Source: Gonatopus flavifemur
Taxonomy: Eukaryota > Arthropoda > Insecta > Hymenoptera > Dryinidae
Reading direction: 5' to 3'
Length of the DNA stretch: 64,000 nucleotides
Assembly (NCBI GenBank): GCA_018340375.1
Contig: JAFFJZ010000030.1
Coordinates: 1,922,001 to 1,986,000, forward strand
Part shown: one piece after another, positions 47,002-58,794 of the stretch
Layout: every line of letters begins with the position of its first letter
Position numbering within the stretch: position 1 is the first letter of the stretch
Translations under genes and position numbers: made by a program
Notes under the pieces: generated by a model
The model's database searches: none
What the model saw: the letters and a program-made list of their open reading frames with translations, nothing else
Told to the model about the DNA's origin: nothing

Positions 47002-47412
47002 TAATATGAGTTTATTACAATTGAATGATCAGAAGATTGAATATGTGTATTTTCAAAAATGAATCAAAGAAATGAAAATATATTCCCAAGAGCACACGAA
47101 GTTCTCTGAATGTTTTAAAAACATAGCCTAGGTTCTGCGAGTCTTAACCTCCAAAAGCACATATTTTTACAGCATTTTCACTTTTAATGCAGCAAAACAC
47201 GTTCTGAAAATGTTCTTTTCATATACTACAGGACGTTCTCGTAATATTTTTCTAACGTACTTTCATGAAAACTAACTTTTTTTATAAGGAGTCGAAAGTG
47301 GAGTCGGAGTCGATGAAATAACATTCAACTCTGACTCCCCTTTCGACTCCATCCATCATTCCACGACTCCTCGACTCCGACTCCGACTCCCGACTGCGAC
47401 TCCACAGCCCTG

Positions 47413-47800
47413 TACGGGACCACTATGGACACTGTGTATGATTGTGATAAAAATTGCATACCAATGGGGTAATAAACACAGAAGATGTACGTGTTTTGGG
47501 AAAATGCATTTGTTCTCTACCTCACCCGCTCCTTACAAATGAATCAGGGTGAAATTTATATGAAACCACTATGAATTTAGTCCACAACTTTGTTCAAAAT
47601 CTCGTATAAATCCAAATGATTACGACGGAAGACATTCAAAATGGCAACTTCTTTCTCTCTCTCATCCAGTACTGTTGAATGAATTGGCCTGAAATTCATA
47701 CAGAACTGCTATTACCTTGGTTTACAATCGTGACAAAAATTTCACCACATTCGAATAATTACAATCGAAGACACTCTGGTAGAAAAAGAGAACAATTGTT
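47413..47800 (+). repeat. ~160-bp modular repeat, copy 2, right part
   Basis: It resumes with GGGACCACTATGGACACTG. Two more modules follow, with cores GTGAAATTTATATGAAACC near 47549 and CTGAAATTCATACAGAACTG near 47690, a spacing of about 140 bp. The right limit is uncertain. Confidence 0.55.
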
Positions 47801-48969
47801 GGTCAATAATCAGCCATTTCTTGTTGGCTTTGACTTGGAATTGAATTTAAAAGATATCCGTGATCGCAATGCGTTGACTGAACTACATACATATAGACAA
47901 ACAAATATAAAGCCACATTATTCACCAGGTTTCACTATAAAAAAAAGTCTCTTTCGAAACTTTAGAAAACTCCAACTAAGTTTCATAACATATTCTAAAA
48001 ATTCATATTTTTGGAGTTTGAATCATCCATAGGAACGAAACGAAAACTCTCAAAATCTGACAAACCATCGGTATTTATCTTCCTCAATCAACTCCTTGGA
48101 ACTGGAAACATCGTTTAGAGAATATACTGCAAGATTTTGGGTCCTCAACAGCTGAGTATTCCGTTATTCGATTACTAATTTGTTTTAACAAACGATTCAA
48201 ACTTCAGCAACATGAAAATTCAGTTAATTTTCTCAAGATCCAGTCAAATTATCTGAGAATTCAGAAGGAAGTGGTTGTAAAAAATTACACTCACATTTTT
48301 TTAATTTTCGGAGATAATGTTTTTACAGTAGTATCAAAGAAGGATTTTTGTCTAAAAAGTTTTAAATTCCAGGATGGAAAAATGTTCACCAAACTTTCCG
48401 TTACCTTGTAACAAAAAAGCAATAATAATTATTGTTTTCTCTCTATACAATGCCCGAAGGTGACATCTTATGGAAAACTTGTTAATGACATTAAACGATT
48501 GTTAGTGAGACAAAGGGTTAAAAAATACTGTGCTGGATTGTGCTATCGCCAACACTATTCCAGATTCCAGGAGGTTCAAGAACAAAACAGTGCCAAAAAG
48601 TGTCGACTCTCCATATTCAGAAGAAAAAAAGAAAGATAATTCGACAATCTGGGGTGTATTTATACAGCATAAGAATTCAGATGAAAATTCATGATCACCG
48701 CGATGAATTCTTCATGGATTCTTTACTTTGAATTCTTTCACTATCTACATATCTTACATTACAGGGAAAAAAATACATGCTGATAAGATTTTGTGAGACT
48801 TGGTCAGTTTTTATAGTGAAATCTGAACACACGCTTGTATAAGATCTTTTGCATGGTGAGATTCATTTATTTGAATCGAATCAGTGTATTTTCGATCAAA
48901 TTACGTATTATCACATTTGAGATGAAATAGATGAATTAGTTAATTCGATCTGAACACGGGGACAGTTTT
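47801..48969. other. Intergenic, nothing recognised
   Basis: No gene or paired termini recognised. Confidence 0.4.
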
Positions 48970-49036
48970 GAGATAAAATTTATATATAATTCAATATAGT
49001 TTGCACATAAATTATATATAATTTTGAAAAGTGATC
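48970..49036. repeat. Short AT-rich hairpin
   Basis: TTTTGAGATAAAATTTATAT at the left and AAATTATATATAATTTTGAAA at the right are imperfectly complementary. Same type as 14813-14893 and 50925-51015. Confidence 0.4.
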
Positions 49037-50268
49037 CACTCAGGAGGTTACAGTGATAACTAATTATCCTGTGGTCTCAAAATTAAAGAACATAGAAAAC
49101 AAGGAAAAATTTCAAAACCATAGAAAAAGCTCACGAAGACCTGTATAAACATATAAAAAATGTCTCTTAGTTCATAAAGAAATATCAAAGGATTCAGTGA
49201 ACAAAATGAGAATATGATAAGCTACCTGATGCTTATGTTCGCTACGTAGATCTCCTTCGATGATCGATAGTGACACACAATGCTCCGAGAGTCAAATCCA
49301 CAACCAAAACATTCCAAAATATATCCTCACTTTTGACTATATATCACACTGAAACCCCATGTTCATGTTAGAATCGTACGCACTTTCACACACTTGTTTC
49401 AATCACCTACAAGTTTCATTCAATGTCACTTGTTTTGGCACCTTCTTCAGCTGGACCCACTGACAAATGTCACTTGCACCGAAACAATAAAGCAAAAAGA
49501 AAAAACCTCAAAACCTTTGAACTTTTCCACAAAAAATAGCTTGCGAACGATTGATATATTGCACTTTTATCGTTCAACTTGCTTTTCTTCACAATTTCAA
49601 ATTGAGTCACATTCATAAAAAAACAGCAGGACCCGGGAAAAATGAACCGAAAGCACGAATTAAAAGCGGTGTACCTCCATTAACGTTCACGCTTGCTCTG
49701 AACCGAGAGTATCCGTTGTTCAGATCACGGATAACGCGCATTCCGTTCGCGCAAACAGCGACGCGTCTCATTGGGTACCCACTCCCACGAAACACTGACT
49801 GTTTCAGGCGCAGAGGTTCTCCACTTCATTCAATCTTATTGAACTTCGAATGAGGATGCTAAATTATTCCATCGTCTTGGAATTGGTAATAATGTAAACA
49901 ATGCGAGAATTCTATGAAAAGAAAGAGAATAACGGTTTGAATAAATGTGGTATATCTGTATGCGTGTAATACCGATGATTGAATCGAATGTTGTTTCAAG
50001 GTCAATTCGAGAGTCAATAATTCAATGGTTCGATAAATTGAATGGACTTTTCGTGGTAGTAATGACATCACTGATTCGCTTGAAGATTTTGGAGAAAATT
50101 TATGACGCACAATTTGTTACAGGGATATAATTTTTATGCAACACAACAACTCAACTAAACGGTCGATGAGTCCCTAGTTCCTAATGAATAGATATCGGAT
50201 TATCATCGGAGAAACAATACAACATAGGAAATGCTAACTGAACAAAAACAAGGGTACTGACAACACTG
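49037..50268. other. Intergenic, nothing recognised
   Basis: Includes a GC-richer patch near 49625-49810 with an open frame on each strand (100 codons plus, 60 codons minus). No domain recognised. Confidence 0.4.
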
Positions 50269-50646
50269 CACTGAGAAAAAGGTTTCCTTCTGACAAATAA
50301 ACGCATTTGGTTGAGCATTTTCAAGAAGTATCATTTCATACAAATAAGACATATTGATTATAACCGAACATTGTGTTGAGTCAAGAAATTCATATTCATT
50401 AACTATAACCAAATCATTCATTTGATTCAAAGTGATTGGAGTTAATGTAAATGAATATGAATTCTTGTCAAATTCAGATCTATCGAATCATAGTCGGTAT
50501 GAAGTTGACTCAAAGAAATATGTGGTGTATTCAACAACTATGTGATAAAATGAATATTAGTAAATATTTCTTTGCTCGTATCCAAATATACGATTTATTT
50601 ACTGTAAACAAATCTCATTTGAGTCAACGAATCCTTTTTCTCAGTG
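50269..50646. mobile_element. MITE with CACTGAGAAAAAGG termini
   Basis: The left end CACTGAGAAAAAGGTTTCC and right end GAATCCTTTTTCTCAGTG are inverted matches, with TG on both sides (perhaps a mutated TA). Inside, AAGAAATTCATATTCATTAA and AATGAATATGAATTCTTG face each other. Confidence 0.75.
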
Positions 50647-50924
50647 TGCTGAAAACGTCTCATAAATTCTGATATTTAACTTTTATGAGATTTTGATGTG
50701 TATTTGTCCATGAGGTTATACTTATTCAAGAGAATGAATGAGAATCATTATAAGAATGTATCAGAATTTATAAGGATCTCATAAGAGCTGTGAAATCTCA
50801 TAATAAATGATAAAATAAAAAACAATCTATCAGTTTTTTATGTGTATTTGTCCAAGAACTGATGAGCATTTATGTGATCTTATGAAACTTTTTCAACAGG
50901 GAACAGAGTGGAAAGATTTTCAAA

Positions 50925-51015
50925 ATTATATGTGATTCATGCATAATTCAATATACCTTATATATAATTCATGTATAATTATATATAAATTATATATAAT
51001 TTTTTTAATTTGCCA
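50925..51015. repeat. Short AT-rich hairpin
   Basis: TTTTCAAAATTATATGTGAT and ATATATAATTTTTTTAATTTG bound a run of ATTCATGCATAATTC and ATTCATGTATAATTA words. Third member of the AAAATTATATATAA hairpin group. Confidence 0.4.
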
Positions 51016-52512
51016 CTTGGGCACCCACAATTTGGCTAACCTGAGCACGCCTATGGTCATTGATAAAATTGAACTGGACCAATTAAGACAGAAAAAATGC
51101 ATGTGAAAAATGTTGATTTTGCATATAATCCGATGTCTACTAATGAAAAAGAAAGGGGCACAATATTATAATCGAAATCCTTCTTTTCAAATTTGAATCT
51201 AGTCAGAAACGTGATATATCGAATACGTACGACCAAAGCATCAACAGAAGTTCAACGTGTATACGAAATAGAAACGTTTATAGAATGTACGAATGAGATA
51301 CGAAGAACATATAATGAAAGTTCATGGAATATTCGAATGAGACTTCTAAATATACTTAGAACGCATATAGTACATTCGAAATGTACGATTTTCACTCAAT
51401 CGACGTTCGATTGACGTACCGTCGCATGATCGATTTCATACGTCTGAATGTGTATAGAACATATTCCAAATATTCGAAGAACGTTCATAGTATATGCTGG
51501 TGCTACTTAAGAAATCTTCTTGTAAATCCTGAAAATTGTAATCAAAATCGATTATCAGTTTGAATCGACTTAATTTCATGGAATTGGAACAATAAAATTG
51601 AAAGTGAAAAAAAAGAATATTTTCTTTCGCTGGTATGTTTCAATGCAATCGTTAAAAACTAGGGTTGACGAGTCGCAGAAAAAGACCATCAAATATCAAC
51701 GAGTGGCTGAAAAAGTGAGAAACGCGTAAATATGCTGGAATCGAGCAGGGACGAGAACGAGAACTAAAACTCAAACCTCTCGTATTCATATTCCAGCTGC
51801 AAGTGACGTTGAGGATGGTTTTGATCTGTCGAAATGTATGAGGTCGAAATACCAGGCAGCCTTTTAAAAACACGATATTAGTCTAAACGAATCCACCATC
51901 ATTGATTTTCTTATTTTCTTATTTTCTTTTTTCATTTTTTGTCTATTTCAACCAAAAAAAAATGTAGTTTCCGATTAAATGGATACGATTCTTCAATTGA
52001 GACTTCTGTACATTGAATCTTCATGCAATCCATATGAGAAAAACTGTCTCGAAAAATTATTGTGGAGAAATTATACATAACTTTCATTGGATTAATACAT
52101 GATATGTAGATAAATTGTATATGAATGCTATGAAATCATTCTTCAAGACAGAAATTTAGATTAACTTAGTTCTCCGCATTGACTGCGCTTTTACGATTGA
52201 AAAATATGATGGATTAACCTTTTTATTGAAGGTGGAAATCAATGATTTTCCTCTTTGCCGAATTGATTGTGGTGTAACTTGAACGACAGATCAATCGACA
52301 AGTATTCTTATCAAGGATGTAAACGATCTAGTTTGAATTTTATAAATATCTACAATTCGTTTGAATGTGAATCTAAAATTGAAATAAAAACAGTTGGTCG
52401 ATGGACTACCGTCCGTATTCATTAGTCATTCTCATATCTCAGTTAGATAAAAAATATCTTGAGAATGAGTATTCAATATAACGGCTCGAAAGTTGAGAAA
52501 AAAAGCAGTCTC
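51016..52512. other. Intergenic, unusual GAACGTATAG-type wording at 51190-51570
   Basis: Between 51190 and 51570 words like CGAATACGTACG, AGAACATATAATG, GAACGTTCATAG and AGAACGCATATAG recur irregularly and keep short open frames. No protein domain is recognisable. The remainder shows nothing. Confidence 0.4.
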
Positions 52513-52514
52513 TA

Positions 52515-53017
52515 CCCGAAGAGAACATGAAGCTTCAGCGAACGTTCAGATCAGATGTGTATAGATCGGGCCGAAGGTTCATTAGAACTAACTTTTAGAT
52601 TCACAAACGTTTGACAAAGGTTCTGCGGACGTTGAAATGTCCGCCTCGGAATACGTTCAGGAAACATAGATGGAACGTTCGCTGAAGGTTCATCGAAGGT
52701 TTGAGGAAACTTCACAAAAATATCTATACTTAGAATAATTTACAATAATTTATGTTTATTAATTCGTTTATTTTTCGTATAAATTGATCAAAATTAATAT
52801 AAGTATAGATATTTTTGTGAAGCTTCGTCAAGCCTTCGATGAACCTTCAGCGAACGTTCCATCTATGTTTCCTGAACGTATTCCGAGGCGGACATTTCAA
52901 CGTCCGTAGAACCATTGTCAAACGTTTGTGAATCTGAAAGTTAGCTTTCATGAACCTTCGATCCGATCTATACAGATCTAATCTGAACGTTCGCTGAAGC
53001 TTCATGTTCTCTTCGGG
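52515..53017. mobile_element. TA-flanked foldback MITE, ~500 bp near-perfect palindrome
   Basis: From CCCGAAGAGAACATGAAGC to GCTTCATGTTCTCTTCGGG the element is one long inverted repeat with arms of about 235 bp and a short AT-rich centre near 52740-52790. TA lies on both sides. The arms contain many GAACGTTCGCTGAAGG-type words. Non-coding. Confidence 0.85.
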
Positions 53018-53019
53018 TA

Positions 53020-53374
53020 AGTTGTTCTATCGAATATTTGCTCCTCTATCACTTCACTAATCACTGAGGAGCATAATTCTCATTTCATCACAGTGACGTG
53101 GGTGATTTTGATATCAATATTCTCGCTGACTTTTAGTAATTAAATAGCGATCAATTCTCAAGCAACGCACATTAGTCAGAATGACAAATTCAAGCGACAC
53201 GGAATCATTTTGACGTCAAACGGTATTTCTACGTTAACTACTTATTAACTTCCACCAAAAATTTTGGACAAAAGTATGTGAAATATAATGTCAAATTTGT
53301 AACTCTTCGGCACACTTCAAAGCTCCAAGTTGAGCATATTCTAGTCCATTACTTTCAATTCAGAAACGAACTTC
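53020..53374. other. Intergenic, nothing recognised
   Basis: AT-rich DNA without ORFs or paired termini. Confidence 0.4.
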
Positions 53375-53376
53375 TA

Positions 53377-53617
53377 CACCAAAAAAAAATAATCCATTTG
53401 ACCGAATCAACTGAAGTTAGTTGTGAAAATGAGTTCCGAGTAATGAAAAAATAGAAGCTGTAGCAAAGGCAACTTCTAATTAGTAACAGCAACTAAAATC
53501 AGAAAAATTAAATCCGAATTTAGTTGAGCTAACACCCACTTTAGTTATTCAAATATCAACAACTGTATCTAGTTGCGGAAACTTTGGAGTAACGGTAACT
53601 AATCATTTTTTTCAGTG
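53377..53617. mobile_element. TA-flanked MITE (CACYRAAAAAAATRATT)
   Basis: The left end CACCAAAAAAAAATAATCC and right end ACTAATCATTTTTTTCAGTG are inverted relatives, with TA on both sides. The interior has AGTTGCAGCAACT-like words. Non-coding. Confidence 0.65.
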
Positions 53618-55966
53618 TAATATGAATCATGAATCTTCTAAGAGAAAGATGTACTTACTTGTGCAGCTGAAGTAAAGAAAGTAATCGCGCAATCCCCAAC
53701 TATCGATCGGACCACCTGACTGACGCATCTTGAATCGAAAAATTTCAACAGTTTTTATTATTCTCTGTGGAAAAGTTTTCCTCTCTAATCAAGTGATTTT
53801 TATCAGAAAAATAGGTAATGTATACAGAATTTTCATAAAATATCAATAGTTTTTGTCCAAAGAACATCGATGATGTTTTCTAACATCACCTATCTCTAGT
53901 TTTCATCACACGGTGCAAAATTTATAAACTGTTTTTGTCCATAATTTTCAACAAACAGAACATGAACAATTTTCAATTCAAACTGATTTTAACCTCCAGC
54001 CAAACCACGGCAGATTCTAGTCAAATCTGTTGATTGAAATTAATCTATCAGTCACATCCAATTCATTATAATGAGCTCTTCATTACAAATAAATTCAATT
54101 TGATTCAAATTTAGTATTCTGAAGGCTTCAACAGATTTCATTTTATTTTATTCTCATTTGGTCGGATGATAAAATTATCAGACTGGAAAGAAGACAGTTT
54201 TGTCCTATTCATTGAAAATTAGGGACAAAAAGAGATTGAAATTTTGAAACGAAGTAGGATAAGAAAAATAGCCAAGGAGGATAAATTCCGAATTTTTCAG
54301 AGAGAATGAAAACAGTCCCGTCTTGGGATTACAAACTTTTCAACGTACTCATTACACCTACATTGCTTCTTACGCGTGAAAATACAGTTGGGAAAATCGA
54401 AGTTGATTTTTCTAAAATTTGTTCTTATGATTTTTGGAAAATTAATCAAATTGTTGAAAACCATTGGTCCATCATCACCTTATTCGACAAAACATACCAT
54501 AGAATATGTAAATTAAACTATTTCGTAAATCTATACACGTGCATGGTAGATAATTATTCAACACAGCCACATTTGAAGATCTTACCCATATTCATAGAAT
54601 TCTTCAAAAACGTTCTTAACATTTTCCACCTCTCGTATTGTGAATGGATCGAGAATATTCATACAAACGTTCATTGAATTTCTTCAAAAATTGTGTTTTT
54701 ATTCCGATATCCAAAAAATCAGGCATTATCGTTTTCCTTGAAGAACCATTTACCGCAATATATTTGGAATGCAACGGAATTGATTCATGACTAGATTAGA
54801 TGAAAAAGATGAAGGATGAAGAAAAGTTGACTAGAGCTTTGAAGAATGGGAGAAAGAAAAACAAAGAGAAAAAGAAAGAACTGACCATTTTAGAAAAGGA
54901 TAACTGTGAGAGGCAGCTGGTTTAGATCGTTGGAAGGAGGCTGTTTTAAAGTCTCTGCTTACATCGCTCAATCCAATCTAAGGTTTTTTCGATTGAATTG
55001 GTCGGCAGATGGCATGCGTTCGTCGCCTGTCGTTGAGCTCTTCGTGTCTATGCGCCGTTGGTAAAACGAGCATGCGGTCACCGAAGCCAGGTATTCGCAG
55101 ATTTTATCATATTTTTCAGATCCGAGAGTCTACGATTCCAATGAATGGAAACCATAAAAAAATCTTTATCAGCGTGTAATTATTATCTTTTTATAAACAT
55201 AATATGAACACCTGTTCACAAATTTTTTAATGAAATCTGATACATAATTTTTACTACTTTTAGGAAAAAAAATTATTAAACTTATTACAATGATTCACCA
55301 TAACTATGAGTACCTTTCAAATGTTCGTAAACAATCCTCGTATCACTCTAACTTTGGAACATTTCCCACATAAGAATTGCCACAGCTAACTGGATTGCTG
55401 AAAGAGGAACATGATTAACTAAGAGAGGACATCTTCCAATATTTCATACGAAACAACGAACACATGTTTATGAAAGAGTCGACATTCTTTGCTACTACAG
55501 CTAAGAAGCCACTATTGTAGTTAACAAGATTGCTGTGATAGCAAACACATTGCTGTTACAACAAAAAATTGTTGCCCCAGAAAATTTTTGTTCCTCATGT
55601 TGAGTCGAATAGTTTCACTAAATCGATTGAAAATTCATTCTGTGTGATTGAATAAATAATAAGTTGAATTCAATAAAACTTTCAAATCAAAGCCACCAAG
55701 CATTTTGTAGTGACTATTCAATTAAATATTTTATTGTTCTCATAAAGTAACTATTCTCTCAGTGTAACACATTCCTTATCAATTACTAATAATCGCCGTG
55801 TGACGTTCTGGTAACCCAAATAGCACACAAAAAGCTCAAATGAATTCTGAAAAAAGAACTTTTTAAGAACTCTTTTAGAATATGAAGAGTTCTGAATGAC
55901 AGGGGCGCAACAACTCCATGCTATGAATGGATTGAACTTTACAAAGAATTCTCATAGAATTTAAAG
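53618..55966. other. Intergenic, nothing recognised apart from a MITE scrap
   Basis: An open frame of 123 codons at 54306-54677 (plus) has no recognisable domain. Near 55480-55600, TTGCTGTGATAGCAA and TTGCTGTTACAACAA words recall the 45850-46149 family. TTCTCTCAGTGTAAC near 55753 is a lone MITE end. Confidence 0.4.
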
Positions 55967-56165
55967 GGGATACCAGCGACCCCTGACGATGCAACCCGAG
56001 TTAAATCTTTTCTGACAAATTATTCGAAAATGAAGGAATAAAATCAAAATATCGCTCTGTACAGACCATCTTTATTCATGAGAAAAGGTCTGTACAGAGC
56101 GACATTTTTATTTTGTTTTCTTAATTTTCAAAAAATTTGTCAGAATAAGGGTCGCTGGTATCACC
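55967..56165. mobile_element. Palindromic MITE (GGATACCAGCGACCC ends)
   Basis: GGGATACCAGCGACCC pairs with GGGTCGCTGGTATCACC. Inside, CTGACAAATT and a central 20-bp hairpin, ATCGCTCTGTACAGACC against GGTCTGTACAGAGCGAC, also pair. Terminal word shared with 40985-41085. Confidence 0.8.
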
Positions 56166-56432
56166 TTAAGCGAACTCTTGAATGTTTTGCGAATCGAATT
56201 CTTTTTGAAATTGTTCAAACACACTCTGGATTCTGAAAGAGTTCTTGAAAAATTATTTCTTCAGAATTCCAGTGAGATTATTGTGTGCTATCTGGATAGT
56301 GCCTCAGCGATTACTCACATTGTTAGAAACATCTATCTGAAATTTCATAAGAATATTATGAAGCTTCTTACATAAAAACCTTGTTAAATTTCAAAAGTAA
56401 ATATTGAATTCAATGAAATATATATAAGCTTT

Positions 56433-57262
56433 GGGATCGTTTCGAGGGACCGAAAATTTTTCGTCCCCAAACTCTAAATTTCTTGGGCCAAAATGTTCCT
56501 TCAAACTCGGGAAAAATTCTTGGCTTCGTGTCTGTCTATGTGTGTATATCGCGATGTGAAGTAAACTGCGACCGCGTATACCTTCCGTCCCCATTATCCG
56601 ATCGTTATGAAATTCTTACCACAGTCTTATGTAGTGGTGACAGTGATCCCATACAAGTTTCAACCTGATCCTCACAAGAAAACGGGAGACAGAAAGGGAA
56701 CATGTTATCAAAAATTGTGATTTTGAGACAAGGGCATGTTTGCGTTTCCTGGTATCTGATTGCAATGAAGCTTATACCACGGTTCAGTTCCCACACAGCA
56801 TTTTTGGTCTTCAAGATATCTTGAGGAACTTTTCAAAAGAGTTGAAGAAGTCTTATGCAACATGAAAAGATATCCTTAGGATGTCTAAAACAGTTCTCAC
56901 TTCTAAAAGACACCTAAAAGATATCTTTTAGAAGATCATCATCATGAAGTAATAAGTCTTATGACTGGTTTGATGAAATCCTCCAAGATCTAAAACTTTT
57001 TTTCCAAGATTATATCTTTTAAACATCTTATAGAAATCTTTTAGAAGTAAGAACTGTTTGAGACTCTAAATATATCTCTTCATGTTGCATAAGACTTCTT
57101 AAATTTGGTCTGAGATATCTTTTAGAAATGAAATGCTGTGTAGGTTATGATGCGAAAGTGGCCCATATAAGTTTCATCATAATCGGTTGAAAAAACTGGA
57201 GAAAGAATCTTTAGAAATCTTCATTGTTCGATGATATTTTCAAAAGTTTCATCATAATTGGT
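56433..57262 (-). repeat. ~160-bp modular repeat, copy 3, reverse orientation
   Basis: Read on the minus strand from 57262: CCGATTATGATGAAACTTA, GGTATAAGCTTCATTGCAATC, CATGCCCTTGTCTCAAAATC, GTTGAAACTTGTATGGGATC and GATCGGATAATGGGGACGG. The conserved tail GAGTTTGGGGACGAAAAATT, near 56455-56476, corresponds to 1131-1150. It lacks the long (AC)n tract, having only ATATACACACATAGACAGAC there. The MITE at 56793-57141 interrupts it. Confidence 0.7.
56793..57141. mobile_element. MITE (ACACAGCATTT ends) nested in modular repeat copy 3
   Basis: The ends are ACACAGCATTT and AAATGCTGTGT. GATATCTTTTAGAAG and AGTCTTATGCAACATGAAAAG words are mirrored in the two halves. The host repeat reads GGTTCAGTT just before it and resumes ATGATGCGAA just after, matching uninterrupted host text elsewhere. 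This defines the insertion point. A core of about 46 bp is shared with 37449-37494. Confidence 0.75.
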
Positions 57263-57645
57263 TTATTAGGAACAAGGAAGCAATGTGCCAAAGGAAAACG
57301 AAATTTTCCTACACTCACAATCTTCATAGCATACTAAATACATACCTGAACTTGGCTTCACCAGTTGAAATGGAAAAACCGTAGTATTATCGAGTCAAAC
57401 TCTTACGTTTCAGACTTTTGATAAAGACGACAAAATTCGCTGCTTGATCCCATACAGCACCGAGAGGTTTTTTGAAGTTTCCGAAAACGTACTTGGTTAC
57501 AAAGGTAACGTGCAAATAACGTCTCAGGATGTTCTAGGAACGTCACATGTATGTCCCAGGGACCTGCAAATGACCCGTTTAGTTCCATTCATGTCCACCG
57601 TGTGATTTTGTGTTTTTGAAGGGTAGTTTTCATGAAAGGACGTTT
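57263..57645. other. Intergenic, nothing recognised
   Basis: Open frames up to 61 codons on the minus strand, no domain. The sequence just before 57646 may be part of the adjacent palindromic element. Confidence 0.35.
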
Positions 57646-57886
57646 CCCGTACAGCACAACCACCGATCCTCCACCTAAGACTTTGGTGGAACAGAGGTGG
57701 AGAATTGGTGGAGCAAATGGGAGCCGTGGAAATAAGGGAGAGTCTCCGTTGAGGCAACGGAAAGGTGACTGAGAAATGTCCGCCCCTGCATTTTCAGTGA
57801 AACTTAAATTCGTGAATTCATACATCCAGATTTGGTTACGTAAATGCACCAATAAGAATTATATCGGGAATACAGGGGGCGAACAT

Positions 57887-58106
57887 TGTCTAGTTACGGC
57901 CCTGATCCGCTTCCGTGATTGGTAGACCTGTGGCGATGCTTGAGCGAAAGGGACATGCGCGCATTATTAGCTTTGGATCGCTCGGTACGATAAACGCCAT
58001 CTTATACAGTCCACTTTCGTTAATCGTAATTCAGGTTCATTTCAATTTAAATAAAGGCGAGTTACAGAGAAAAAGAAAGAGGGTCTAGATCTTTGATTAC
58101 CCTACA
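57887..58106 (+). repeat. 5' LTR, 220 bp
   Basis: Begins TGTCTAGTTACGG and ends CCCTACA. It contains CATCTTATACAGTCC, a TATA-like word, and TTTAAATAAAGGCG with a polyadenylation-type AATAAA. It carries 30 bp, roughly 57954-57983, that the 3' LTR lacks. Confidence 0.9.
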
Positions 58107-58114
58107 TAAATTTT

Positions 58115-58132
58115 TGGTCCATAGTAGCAGGA
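58115..58132 (+). promoter_or_regulatory. Candidate primer-binding site
   Basis: TGGTCCATAGTAGCAGGA lies 8 bp after the 5' LTR and starts with TGG, the complement of the tRNA 3' CCA. The priming tRNA is not identified. Confidence 0.35.
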
Positions 58133-58794
58133 TTCAAGTGTATTACCACGTTTTACAAGTCACTTGGTAATACATCAGCACGCGTCGAATACATACAGAT
58201 ACAGCGCGATCATCGTTAGTCAAACGTACAAACGGACAACAGTCTAAGCAGTGTAGTGTTTTCACAATTCATAACATAATAATTTTAATTCGAAACACAT
58301 GCCAGAATTACAACAAGGTTGTGTGTAATCAACATCGAAAGGCATACACGGGCGCGTATCATTGGATAGTTAGTAGTTGTGCAGTGATTCCACACAAGCA
58401 AAGAAGCATCAACTTTATACCAGTGATCTTACACATAGTGTTCAATATCGATCAAGGTGACGTCATTTATGTGTATAATATTAGTGCGATTCGAACGACT
58501 TAGTTCACAATATTGGTCCCTTTGGAGTATCGAACATTCATGCACTGCAGGCCCAAAGGTCCTAATAGCCAAACACGTTCACGACAACGCGTACATTAAC
58601 CTTCAACAGCCATATTGGAATAGTAGCGCGACAACCAGCAACGGCAATCGGTCAACGGCACGCACGTAGAAATCATCGTCGTTTTCGGTACGTAGTGTCA
58701 ACCATTGTTTGCGTCATTCATTCAATTCATTACATTCCTCAAGTTAAATTGTCTCCATTTCTTGACACATATCGATCATTAGTAGTTCGTCAAA

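Larger units (their letters stand above)
43837..47412 (-). mobile_element. Degenerate hAT transposon with 8-bp target duplication
   Basis: The ends are CAGGGCTGCGGAGTCG and CGACTCCACAGCCCTG, a typical hAT-type TIR, followed inward by repeated GGAGTCGGAGTCG / CGACTCCGACTCC words. The flanks TAAGGGAC (43829-43836) and TACGGGAC (47413-47420) match at seven of eight positions. A hAT C-terminal dimerisation domain lies on the minus strand at 45020-45381. The transposase N-terminal and catalytic parts are not recognisable. Two or three MITEs have inserted inside. Confidence 0.85.

Noticed and set aside
54306..54677. 123-codon plus-strand open frame
   Set aside because: No homology I recognise and no flanking splice or codon evidence. 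A frame of this length can occur by chance in 64 kb of AT-rich DNA.
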